Origin: JAFEDN01 sp963697455
GTDB lineage: Bacteria; Pseudomonadota; Gammaproteobacteria; Coxiellales; Coxiellaceae
DNA: 64,000 nt
Assembly (NCBI GenBank): GCA_963697455.1
Contig: CAVOOI010000024.1
Span: 1-64,000 of the forward strand
Direction of reading: 5' to 3'
Positions within the stretch are counted from its first letter, which is position 1, and each line of letters starts with the position of its first letter. The position numbers were made by a program, and so were the translations under genes. The notes under the pieces were generated by a model. It was given only the letters and a program-made list of their open reading frames with translations, was not told the origin of the DNA and searched no databases. Positions 17,984 through 25,600 of the stretch are shown here, one piece after another.

Positions 17984-18037
17984 TTAAAAACAATTAGCGG
18001 ATCTTGCTTTCTTCAAAAATTTGAATAGCTTTTTCAT
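17984..18037 (-). CDS. Tiny cationic peptide, copy 1 (17 aa)
   Basis: ATG 18037 to TAA 17984 encodes MKKLFKFLKKARSANCF. CGGAG lies 9 bases upstream. Six Lys/Arg in 17 residues with interleaved Leu/Phe give an amphipathic helix, and one Cys stands next to last. Two more ORFs nearby have the same length and pattern, which argues against chance. It resembles membrane-active or type I toxin-like peptides in composition only. No family is recognised. Confidence 0.55.
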   Translation of the reverse strand: MKKLFKFLKKARSANCF

Positions 18038-18120
18038 TGCTTTTCTCCGTTACTTAAATTACCCGACTCATAAAAACAATATGAGCCTCCTTTTCAGCTT
18101 ATTAACTAAGCTAAAATCTT
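18001..18120 (-). repeat. Duplicated ~120-bp peptide-gene unit, copy A
   Basis: This block matches 18308-18427 along nearly its whole length, with scattered substitutions and short indels. It covers the first half of peptide copy 1 plus its leader. The leader contains CTGAAAAGGAGGCTCATA and a CTCATA...TATGAG hairpin just upstream of the peptide ribosome site. Conservation of the leader suggests a promoter or an RNA control element. Confidence 0.6.
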
Positions 18121-18189
18121 TAAAAATTTAATTACTTGTAGATCGTAAACTTAAAAATCTCATTAATATCGAACATATTTTCGACTATT

Positions 18190-18243
18190 TTATATACATG
18201 AAGCAAATCTTGCTTTTCTCAAAAATTTAAACAATTTTTTCAT
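18190..18243 (-). CDS. Tiny cationic peptide, copy 2 (17 aa)
   Basis: ATG 18243 to TAA 18190 encodes MKKLFKFLRKARFASCI, preceded by a strong GGAGG at 6 bases. Length, the MKKLF core, KAR and the penultimate Cys match copies 1 and 3. The upstream leader differs from the other two and carries a short inverted repeat (GTGT...ACAC). Confidence 0.55.
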   Translation of the reverse strand: MKKLFKFLRKARFASCI

Positions 18244-18290
18244 TACCTTCCTCCATTTCACTAAAATAAGTGTAAATCACACATGTAGTT

Positions 18291-18344
18291 CTAGAAACAC
18301 TGAGCAGATCTTGCTTTATTTAAAAATCTGAATAGCTTTTTCAT
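18291..18344 (-). CDS. Tiny cationic peptide, copy 3 (17 aa)
   Basis: ATG 18344 to TAG 18291 encodes MKKLFRFLNKARSAQCF. GGGGA lies upstream. Changes against copy 1 keep charge or polarity (K to R, S kept, N to Q), which suggests selection on the peptide. Its leader is the duplicate of that of copy 1. Confidence 0.55.
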   Translation of the reverse strand: MKKLFRFLNKARSAQCF

Positions 18345-18427
18345 CGCTTTTCCCCATTTACTTTAAAACCTAACTCATAAAATATATGAGCCTTCTTTTT
18401 CAGCTTGCGTCAACTAAGCCAAAATCA
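18308..18427 (-). repeat. Duplicated ~120-bp peptide-gene unit, copy B
   Basis: Partner of the 18001-18120 block, offset by 307 bases. A TTGACG followed by CATATA about 19 bases on could be a promoter inside the leader. The CTCATA...TATGAG hairpin is kept. Confidence 0.6.
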
Positions 18428-18487
18428 CTATTTATAGATAACCAAAATTAAAAGTCCCATTGATAGGGCCCATATTCCTAATAACAT
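18428..18487 (-). CDS. Tiny hydrophobic peptide (19 aa)
   Basis: ATG 18487 to TAG 18428 encodes MLLGIWALSMGLLILVIYK, one predicted membrane helix with a C-terminal Lys. It lies between the GRDP-like gene and the three cationic peptides, on the same strand. The ribosome site is weak (AAAGCGAG). It could be a membrane partner or immunity peptide, or chance; the evidence is composition and position only. Confidence 0.35.
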   Translation of the reverse strand: MLLGIWALSMGLLILVIYK

Positions 18488-18540
18488 AATTTTTTCTCGC
18501 TTTTCTTAATTAACTTTAATTCATATATAAATTATTTCTT

Positions 18541-19041
18541 CTAGTGTCCCATATTTGAAGCAGTGGAAGTAGAAGTTTTTATATTTATTTTAAAAAAACC
18601 AATAAATCGCTTAATAATTACTCTGAAGGGTAGCGGTTTTATGGCTATGATGTCTTCACCAAACTCAAGGCGATACAACTTTTGAGTTTGGTTTTCAAAA
18701 GCTTGTTCAAGTTCTGCATCAGTAATGCTGTAATCTTTACCGTGGTGAGGATGATGATGCAAATAACCGCCAAATACTTGATCACAGAAATCACAATATT
18801 CTTGAGTATGTAAGATGTGAGCATGCCAAAATTCGTCCATGTCATAAGACGGTGGTAAGACATGATTCGCGCCGTATTTCATTTTCAAAAAAAGATAGTT
18901 ACGGTATTGATGTGACGCTGCTATTGCTTGTTTTTTCTTCCATTTATGGACTTTAATTAATCTTTCAATGCTTGAATTTAGATCAACAGAGTAAATTAGC
19001 TTTTTAGCTAACTCTAAATTTCCATATGTAGATTCGTCCAT
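18541..19041 (-). CDS. GRDP-like (glycine-rich domain protein-like) protein
   Basis: 166 aa. The core LPPSYDMDEFWHAHILHTQEYCDFCDQVFGGYLHHHPHHG matches the GRDP-like family signature (D-x-x-WHxHIL ... Y ... FG.yLhH.P). The conserved Trp, several His and Cys suggest a metal-binding or catalytic site, but the family has no firm biochemical role that I know of. The N-terminus has the usual helix (SIERLIKVHKWKKKQAIAASHQYRNYLFLK). The C-terminus ends in a basic/hydrophobic stretch and Ser/Thr-rich tail. It heads a leftward cluster of four tiny ORFs and has a good promoter upstream. Confidence 0.68.
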   Translation of the reverse strand: MDESTYGNLELAKKLIYSVDLNSSIERLIKVHKWKKKQAIAASHQYRNYLFLKMKYGANHVLPPSYDMDEFWHAHILHTQEYCDFCDQVFGGYLHHHPHHGKDYSITDAELEQAFENQTQKLYRLEFGEDIIAIKPLPFRVIIKRFIGFFKINIKTSTSTASNMGH

Positions 19042-19082
19042 TTGCTAATCCCCGTACATTTCCAACGCTTTTAATGCTAAAT

Positions 19083-19111
19083 ATCTTATAGGTAATTATA
19101 ATAAATGTCAA
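19083..19111 (-). promoter_or_regulatory. Sigma-70 promoter of the GRDP/peptide cluster
   Basis: On the minus strand a perfect TTGACA (19106-19111) is followed after 17 bases by TAAGAT (19083-19088). Transcription would begin about 35 bases before the GRDP-like start. Confidence 0.65.
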
Positions 19112-19267
19112 TTTTGACTCTTGTACGATGCAACATGAGGCTGGTTTAGAGATGATGTTTAGATTATAATAACACTGTCCCCGCCGCATTATTTTTAAAA
19201 AAGTAGCTGCGGATGAAATGCACTATGACGTCGTCCTATTGACTAATTTTTAAATGGGGATTTCAAT

Positions 19268-19588
19268 ATGAGCAATATAGCATCTAAAGTGGTGGTGAAC
19301 ACAGCAATAACTCAAAATGCTAAACTTGCCAACACTTACTCTTCACAACCGTTGCGCGAACCAGTCCGTGAATTTATACGCAAATATTTTCTGCAGCTAG
19401 AAAGTACGCCCACGAATTTATATGCGCAGGTAATGGCTGAAATAGAACTCGCTCTGCTGGAAAGTGTTTTACGGTATGCCGGCCAAAATCAGACAACTAC
19501 GGCTCGGTTATTAAAAATGAGTCGCGGCACGTTACGAAAAAAAATGGCAGCATATGGACTACTTTCAAGTAAAAGAATGCTCGACTAA
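19268..19588 (+). CDS. Fis-family DNA-binding protein
   Basis: 106 aa. The C-terminal half is the Fis helix-turn-helix region: AEIELALLESVLRYAGQNQTTTARLLKMSRGTLRKKMAAYGLL. The N-terminal part and the helix around LREPVREFIRKYFLQLES also follow Fis. Fis bends DNA and controls growth-phase and, in Legionella, effector gene expression. It stands alone here rather than behind dusB, so it may be one of several Fis paralogues, as is usual in Legionellales. Confidence 0.82.
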   Translation: MSNIASKVVVNTAITQNAKLANTYSSQPLREPVREFIRKYFLQLESTPTNLYAQVMAEIELALLESVLRYAGQNQTTTARLLKMSRGTLRKKMAAYGLLSSKRMLD

Positions 19589-19634
19589 TTGTGCTGGGTT
19601 ACTGAAGATTTATGAATTTTGTAAGTGAAGAAAT

Positions 19635-19672
19635 AACGAGGAGCACAGAACATACTCCTCGTTTATCTTTTA
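19635..19672 (+). terminator. Terminator after the Fis gene
   Basis: A 9-bp stem (AACGAGGAG and its complement, 11-base loop) followed by TATCTTTTAT. It lies between the Fis gene and the convergent DUF4142 gene. Confidence 0.7.
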
Positions 19673-19680
19673 TAGAGTTA

Positions 19681-20295
19681 TTACTTTGCAGCTAACTTCT
19701 TTTGAAGCGCTTCGGCCATCTGTAGATGATGCGTAACAGTAGCTCGCGTGACTTTTAGAAAATTGGCGAGCCGCGGATTTTTAGCATTCGTTAACAGCTT
19801 GGTGTCAATAATCTTCAAAGCCTCTTTATGACCATGCACCATCGCCATAGCATAGGCAGTATCAAATTCTTTGCCAGAAAGCGACGCTAATTTTTGGAGT
19901 CCAGCTTTCCCTTTGGCTTGTATAGAAGTTGCTTTAGCAGAAGCCTCAGGAACAAGGTTAAGTTGACCCGCTAGTTTTTTAGTGGCTGCCAGGTTAAGTG
20001 AATGATCCGCTTGCATGGTATGAGCAAATTCTTTGACGTCAGGGTTTGAGGTTTTCTTTAAAGCTAGCTTGGCGGCATTGATTTCGTTGGTGTTGACTGA
20101 ATTTAGAATCTCAACCACCTGACCCTCTTTTAGCACTAGCGTTGGAGTGGTTGTGGTGGTGGTAGTGACGGTTGTTGTGGCTTGGGTGGTTTGCGTGGCC
20201 GGGGCAGTATTACTCACGACAGGCGCCGCCATGGCGGATAAACAAGCCGCGGGTAAAGATAATAGTAAACATAAAGATAGGGTTTTAGTACGCAT
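19681..20295 (-). CDS. Exported DUF4142 protein
   Basis: 204 aa with a signal peptide (MRTKTLSLCLLLSLPAACLSAMA) and a Thr-rich linker (TTTVTTTTTTT). A four-helix ferritin-like DUF4142 domain follows: ILNSVNTNEINAAKLALKKTSNPDVKEFAHTMQADHS and later MVHGHKEALKIID. DUF4142 proteins are periplasmic or outer-membrane helical bundles, linked to stress survival in some bacteria. AGGAGG precedes the start. Monocistronic. Confidence 0.85.
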   Translation of the reverse strand: MRTKTLSLCLLLSLPAACLSAMAAPVVSNTAPATQTTQATTTVTTTTTTTPTLVLKEGQVVEILNSVNTNEINAAKLALKKTSNPDVKEFAHTMQADHSLNLAATKKLAGQLNLVPEASAKATSIQAKGKAGLQKLASLSGKEFDTAYAMAMVHGHKEALKIIDTKLLTNAKNPRLANFLKVTRATVTHHLQMAEALQKKLAAK

Positions 20296-20411
20296 ATAAT
20301 CCTCCTAGTTAAAAATAAATCCTGACGACCATCATATACTTAATGTTATTGCCTGTAAATTAGTCCACGACAATCGGGCCAAACTTAAAAATTTTTAGCG
20401 GAGAGGCCAAT

Positions 20412-21707
20412 TCATGAATTTGTCGGAGTTTTGAGCAGTTCTACAGCTTCTTGTACGGTTCGATGGTATTCCCCCTTCCGCTTATTTCTTAAAGCCAATG
20501 GGAGAACCCAGCGTTGTGTAAATGCATCCGTACGTAAAAAACCAGGGTGAAACCCACCCTCAAATACACCAAGTTGCGCATCAAGAATTGATCCAACTTC
20601 TTTATGATCTTTAGCTTTTTTTATTTCATCAGTAACTGCTCTGCTCCTAGCTCGATGATTCCTCCAGCCAAAGACGTCATAGTTTTCAAATAATTTCACT
20701 ATTTGATCTTTTGTATTTTTGATTCTTTTTTCTTCTATTAGTGACTCAATTTGTTCCTTGGTCAAGCCTACTACTTGCTTTACGCTAATTAGTTTTTCCT
20801 CAATAGCTTCGATAAAGTTTGGAAGTCTCATGAGTGTAATAGCGGATCGATTGTTATTATATATCTCAATTATTTCCGATAGTGTGGTCAGTTTTGCTTG
20901 GATAAAATATACGATACAGCTACCCATAATGATGTCATCTAAAGGGCGGATACCGGAAATGGTCATAGGTATACGTGCTAGGTACCAATCCATTAAAGAT
21001 GGAGGTTCTTCTGGTGTTGTCTCAATGGCGCTAGATAAACTAATGTCAGGATCCTTCATTAGATCGATACATTCATTAAAATTATGAACCCCACCAAAAA
21101 TTATTAAGACCTCTGATTTATTTGTTTTTATAGCCGCCTCCTTTGCATAACGAATTGCTAGCCACTCGCGTGGCTTCCACACGCACCACATATAATCGTA
21201 GTAACGTTGATTCCTTGCGTAAACAGCTTCTGCCTGCATCCTAGGATGCCAATTGAGATGTGAGAAGTCATCTTTATATTCAATATTCAAATGTTGCATT
21301 TTTTGAACACAACGAACGCTTTCTTTTTGTTCGTTCTTATTAGCTGTTTTATAGATATCAGTAATTTCTCCAAGATAGTATAAAATTTTTGTACTATCTA
21401 TTTTAACTAGAGTTTCTTTTTGGAGTGACGTTAGACTTGAAAATTGATCGGGCAATCCAGAAGGGAATATCTGTTTTATTCGGGAGGCTTCTTCTTTTAT
21501 GACCCACTCAGAACGCTGAGTTTCTTGAAGAAGGTCCTCAACCTCTCCTTCTAATAAAATAATAGTCTCTTGTGGCTTATACTTCTTAAGTATAGCTTTT
21601 GCGACATTAAATTGAGAAAATGCCACTTTTTCTGTTTCAGAAGGAGTCATTTCACTAATAGGATTATCATGCAATTGCTTAATGTGGGTAATATTAATTT
21701 TTTTCAT
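20412..21707 (-). CDS. Putative TraB/ChaN-like (Tiki superfamily) protein
   Basis: 431 aa from ATG 21707 (MKKINITHIKQ); an in-frame extension to 21785 is possible but looks non-coding. Two segments recall the EreA/ChaN/TraB fold: ILKKYKPQETIILLEGEVEDLL early and KSEVLIIFGGVHNFNECI in the middle, where the Glu and the GGxH pattern would meet in the active site. The rest is helical and not recognised. The family includes metal-dependent proteases and haem-binding proteins. Call is tentative. Confidence 0.4.
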   Translation of the reverse strand: MKKINITHIKQLHDNPISEMTPSETEKVAFSQFNVAKAILKKYKPQETIILLEGEVEDLLQETQRSEWVIKEEASRIKQIFPSGLPDQFSSLTSLQKETLVKIDSTKILYYLGEITDIYKTANKNEQKESVRCVQKMQHLNIEYKDDFSHLNWHPRMQAEAVYARNQRYYDYMWCVWKPREWLAIRYAKEAAIKTNKSEVLIIFGGVHNFNECIDLMKDPDISLSSAIETTPEEPPSLMDWYLARIPMTISGIRPLDDIIMGSCIVYFIQAKLTTLSEIIEIYNNNRSAITLMRLPNFIEAIEEKLISVKQVVGLTKEQIESLIEEKRIKNTKDQIVKLFENYDVFGWRNHRARSRAVTDEIKKAKDHKEVGSILDAQLGVFEGGFHPGFLRTDAFTQRWVLPLALRNKRKGEYHRTVQEAVELLKTPTNS

Positions 21708-21926
21708 CTGCTTTTTTCTTATGAAACCTCGAAAATATATATTATATATAAATAATATTAAGAGACGATTAAACGTAACCACCACGAATTAACTCAAATG
21801 GGGCAAAAAGCGGGTAAAGTTAGGCTGGAATATTAAGGGAAGGATATATATAATCCTCATAGCTCAATTCGGTTAGGGCTAGAAATGAGTAGAAAACTCA
21901 TAGTTTATTTAAAAAGGAGTCTTTAA

Positions 21927-22307
21927 ATGAAAAAATATTGTCAATTACTTTCTGCAATAGCTGTCTCTGTGCTGGTTAGCCAAGCGGCTTATGCCGATGT
22001 TAACCAACCCACTTCCCCTGACAATGGAAATAATCCTGCTTATTCAAATGATCCGAACGATCCTAATAATCCTGATAACCCCAATAGTACTAACAACCCA
22101 GCCAATCCCAATACTCCTGGTAATCCGAATAATCCTAGCAATCCGAATAACCCCAATAACCTTTACAGACCTGGCAACCCCCCACGTAATCCGGCAAATC
22201 CTGCGAATCCTAATAATACTACCAACCCTAATAATTCGAATATGCCGAGTCCGAGCAATCCAAATCCTTCAGGTCCAGTGGCTCCTGGCGCTGCTCCCAA
22301 TCAATAG
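21927..22307 (+). CDS. Secreted Pro/Asn-repeat protein
   Basis: 126 aa. A clean signal peptide (MKKYCQLLSAIAVSVLVSQAAYA) is followed by about 100 residues that are almost only Pro, Asn, Asp, Ser and Thr, in short repeats (PNNPSNPNNPNN). It is intrinsically disordered and probably surface-exposed or released. AAGGAG sits just upstream and a strong terminator just downstream, so it is a self-contained transcription unit. Confidence 0.65.
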   Translation: MKKYCQLLSAIAVSVLVSQAAYADVNQPTSPDNGNNPAYSNDPNDPNNPDNPNSTNNPANPNTPGNPNNPSNPNNPNNLYRPGNPPRNPANPANPNNTTNPNNSNMPSPSNPNPSGPVAPGAAPNQ

Positions 22308-22322
22308 TCCATCTGTTCACCC

Positions 22323-22349
22323 AAAAAGGCGGTATATACCGCCTTTTTT
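22323..22349. terminator. Rho-independent terminator
   Basis: AAAAAGGCGGTA, two bases, and its complement ending in TTTTTT. Symmetric, so it can act on both strands; it closes the Pro/Asn-repeat gene. Confidence 0.9.
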
Positions 22350-22546
22350 CTTAGCGCGTGAGCTATTTTACAGTATAGCCAAGTCATTATTTCTTATCGC
22401 ATAATCTGATATAGAGTGAATTTAGATCCAGTAAACCTGAGCCCGCTAGGTTCCCGTGTGATAACTCCGATAAGCAACCACGAAACCGCCAGCTTACATA
22501 ACTGCGCTTCTTTATCGCGAATTGAATAAATTAAACATAGTTGCGG

Positions 22547-22578
22547 TTAAGATTAGTTTAAGAATTAACCTTTATAAT
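22547..22578 (+). promoter_or_regulatory. PmrA-like box and -10 element upstream of the 1635-aa gene
   Basis: TTAAGATT, three bases, TTAAGAATT (22547-22566) is a direct repeat with 11-bp period, close to the Legionella/Coxiella PmrA consensus (TTAATATT repeated every 11 bp). TATAAT follows at 22573-22578. The rest of the 359-base gap (22308-22666) shows only the terminator of the previous gene. Confidence 0.45.
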
Positions 22579-22666
22579 ATCTAACACGATAGCTAGAAAA
22601 GGCTTATCAAACTGTATTCAAAAAAGCTTAAATAGCTGAAAAACATACAAATATCAGAGAAAAAAT

Positions 22667-25600
22667 ATGAAATATCGTCCGTTGACGCCGCAACAGGTAA
22701 TCCAAGCTAGAGGCTTCCTAATTGCTAATCTAAAAGATAATAAAGGGAATGAGACTAAAGGAACCAGAGCTGGGGGCGGCATTCAGGGTCAAGAGGACGG
22801 GGGTTATCAAAATATTTCTAGAGCTATCGATTCGGTAGACTGGGCGGCATCGGGCAGTCCGCTTGCTCCATATTTACAGATACCCAAAGACAAAAGAGAA
22901 CTGAGTGATTTACTAAGTTGGATACGACAAACCGCTTATGCCATTTGTGGCCAAGAAGGCACTATTCATCCTGATATAGTTGATGCATTTAAAGAAATAT
23001 ATCCAGAAATAGAACTCAATAATTCACTTGATAAATTAGTGATGGCTCTTTTAACTTCTTTTTATAATAAATTATCATTAGATGATGCCGACGATTTAAG
23101 TACGCCAGTTCATATGTCCAAACTCATTCAAAGAATTTTTAATGGTGCAACTGCAGATAATCCAGAGAAATTAATTGGCCCTATAGAAACCAAAGCTGAG
23201 GCTGATGAAGATTTTTTTTCAAGGCTTGCCTGGGATATAGTGGAATTTAATAAATTAATTAATGATCATGATCAACCAATAGAAGGTTTAGGTCCGATTG
23301 ATACTTTACCTTCAGGTTTAGCATACTTATATGATCGGCCCGCTACTGATCGCTATCCTCTTACACCTGCTGCTGAGATTGAAGCTGACACTTCCAGGTT
23401 GACAAGAGTTTTGGTTGAACGTAGCCAGAATAGCCAGAAACCTCTAACTAGAGCTTCTTTAAAAGCGCTTAACACTTTGCAGAGCGATTTAAACTTATTT
23501 ATAACCGTTAGACCTTTAGTATATCTTAGCGATTTCTTCGAAACAAATATTAGATTAACTTATGGAAAAAAACCCAGTATCGAGCATAAACAACCTTTAA
23601 ATTGGATAGAGGCTCTTTCGTGTTTAGCTAAATTAAGTGAAGAGAATAAAGCTTTTGGGACTGAAGCTAGAGGCATAATTGCAGCTCGGAAGAAAAGACT
23701 GATCAATACCATGAGGCCGCATTGGAAAATGCTTGAGGCATTATTTCCATTGCTTCAAGAATTAGGAATTCTACGTAAAACTTATCTAACAGAAATTACT
23801 CCAGAAGACTTTCATCTTTGCGTTCTTGATTTGCAAAAATTAAACGATTTAGCTACGCTGATGAAAAATTCTGAAAAAGACCCGAAAGAATTTAAAAATT
23901 TTATTCAAGGTTGTCATTACTATTTAGCTAAAGAGCGGATTCCAACCTCTATTGCAGCCATCTCAGAGTCTGCTGACAAACTACATCCACCACTTAGTGC
24001 TGAAAAAACCTCCATTATTACTAGAGCTAGTGAAATATTAGCCAAAGCTTTGCCTAATGATGTTGGTGAATATAAAAAATTCTCCTCAGAAATAACAAGT
24101 TCCATATCTATATCCACACAGGCATTATCGGAAACCAAATCGACAGAACCGGAGGAAGAAAAGGAAATTAAAGGTCCTCCACCCATTAATTTATTAGAAA
24201 AACTAAATTTATTCCTATCAGATAATGAGCATAAACAAATACTGGAACTTCAAGAAAACTTGGAATTGCTTGTTAATTTTTTTCCATTACTACAAGCCAT
24301 GGGGTTTATTAATGATACAAATGGTGAAAAAATTACTCCTAAAAATTTCCATGAATATGTTGATTCTAAAAAGATAAATGAATTATCTAATTCATTCAAT
24401 ATGGCATCTGACAAAAAAGATTGGGTAGTGAAATTTTTAGTTGGATGTGGCTATTACCTTGCCAATAATATTACACCAGAATCAATTACTGATATCATGA
24501 GTCATTTTTCTGATAGTCATAATCTCCTAAATCAATATCAGTGTGATATGATAAGCGGAGCTTATGAATTTTTACGTACCGGTTTGCCCAAAAAAGATTG
24601 GTATGATTTTCATCAATTATGGCAATTTAAAGATACTTTTCAACAAACTTTTCAATACTTGACAACATCGAAAAAAAACTTATCAAGCGCTCACGAAAGT
24701 GAAAATTTAAAGCAAGAAAGTATAAGACTTTTTGGTTCCGATGTGAGTGACCCAAAAACTAGGACTCCAGAGAGTGATGGCTTTAAAGATTTGATAAGGC
24801 CAAACTGGCTTGGCGAGCAAATTTTTCTGATAAGCAATAAAACAAATAAGTCTTTATCCGTTCCAAACGGAGGCAATGGAATGATTAAAGATCCTAATAC
24901 TTGCTGGGCTGCCCTGATGAAATTTATTGAAGATTTGCCTAAAGAATTTGTTGAGAAAGCTGGGAAAGATGCAATTGTTTCTTGGGTACTAACCGCTTAT
25001 AAAAATGGGCATGATGTATTGCGCCAGTCTCTTGACGTCGAATTAGCTAGAAAGAATGATCGATATAGCATTCTTCCATCTTCTAATGTTGGACAAAGTA
25101 ATATTATCCGCTTTAATCAGGAAAAAAATTGCTTAGAAGCAGTATTTACTGATAACTTAAACTTAATAGATATGAATAACCCAAGTCAATTTAATAATAG
25201 GTTTTATAATTTTAATATGGGCCTGTCAGTAACAATGGAAGCTAGTCCTTCAGGTACTGGTCTGAGCACTGAAGTGACCGGCCTACTCTCTCATAAATTA
25301 CCACCTATAGCTTTAAGTGCAATTACCCCCAATTTAACACATTTACAATGGATCCCAAATCCTAATTCAAAAGAATTTGATCGTCAGCTTCATTTGTATG
25401 CTTTTGATTGTTTAGGTGACTCTCATGGGAGATGTTTTTCTACTTCATATTCTAATTTCGAAAACGATCTGCGTGCGATCGAATATCTTCAATCACGTAA
25501 CATTCCAAAAAATGATTTAAACGGGATGGTAAACAGATTTTATAATCATTACGTTGGCCAGGAAATGAGCTGGTCGCAACAAGCTCGGTTTTCTAATCTT

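Noticed and set aside
17984..18344. C-terminal Cys of the 17-aa peptides as prenylation signals
   Set aside because: A CaaX box needs three residues after Cys; these peptides have only one.
17205..18540. CRISPR-like array around the repeated blocks
   Set aside because: Only two long diverged copies plus one partial; the repeats are gene-plus-leader units, not short identical repeats with spacers.
21991..22404. Ile/Leu/Thr-rich ORF overlapping the Pro/Asn-repeat gene
   Set aside because: It is the +1 frame of a repetitive coding sequence, with no ribosome site and no signal peptide of its own.
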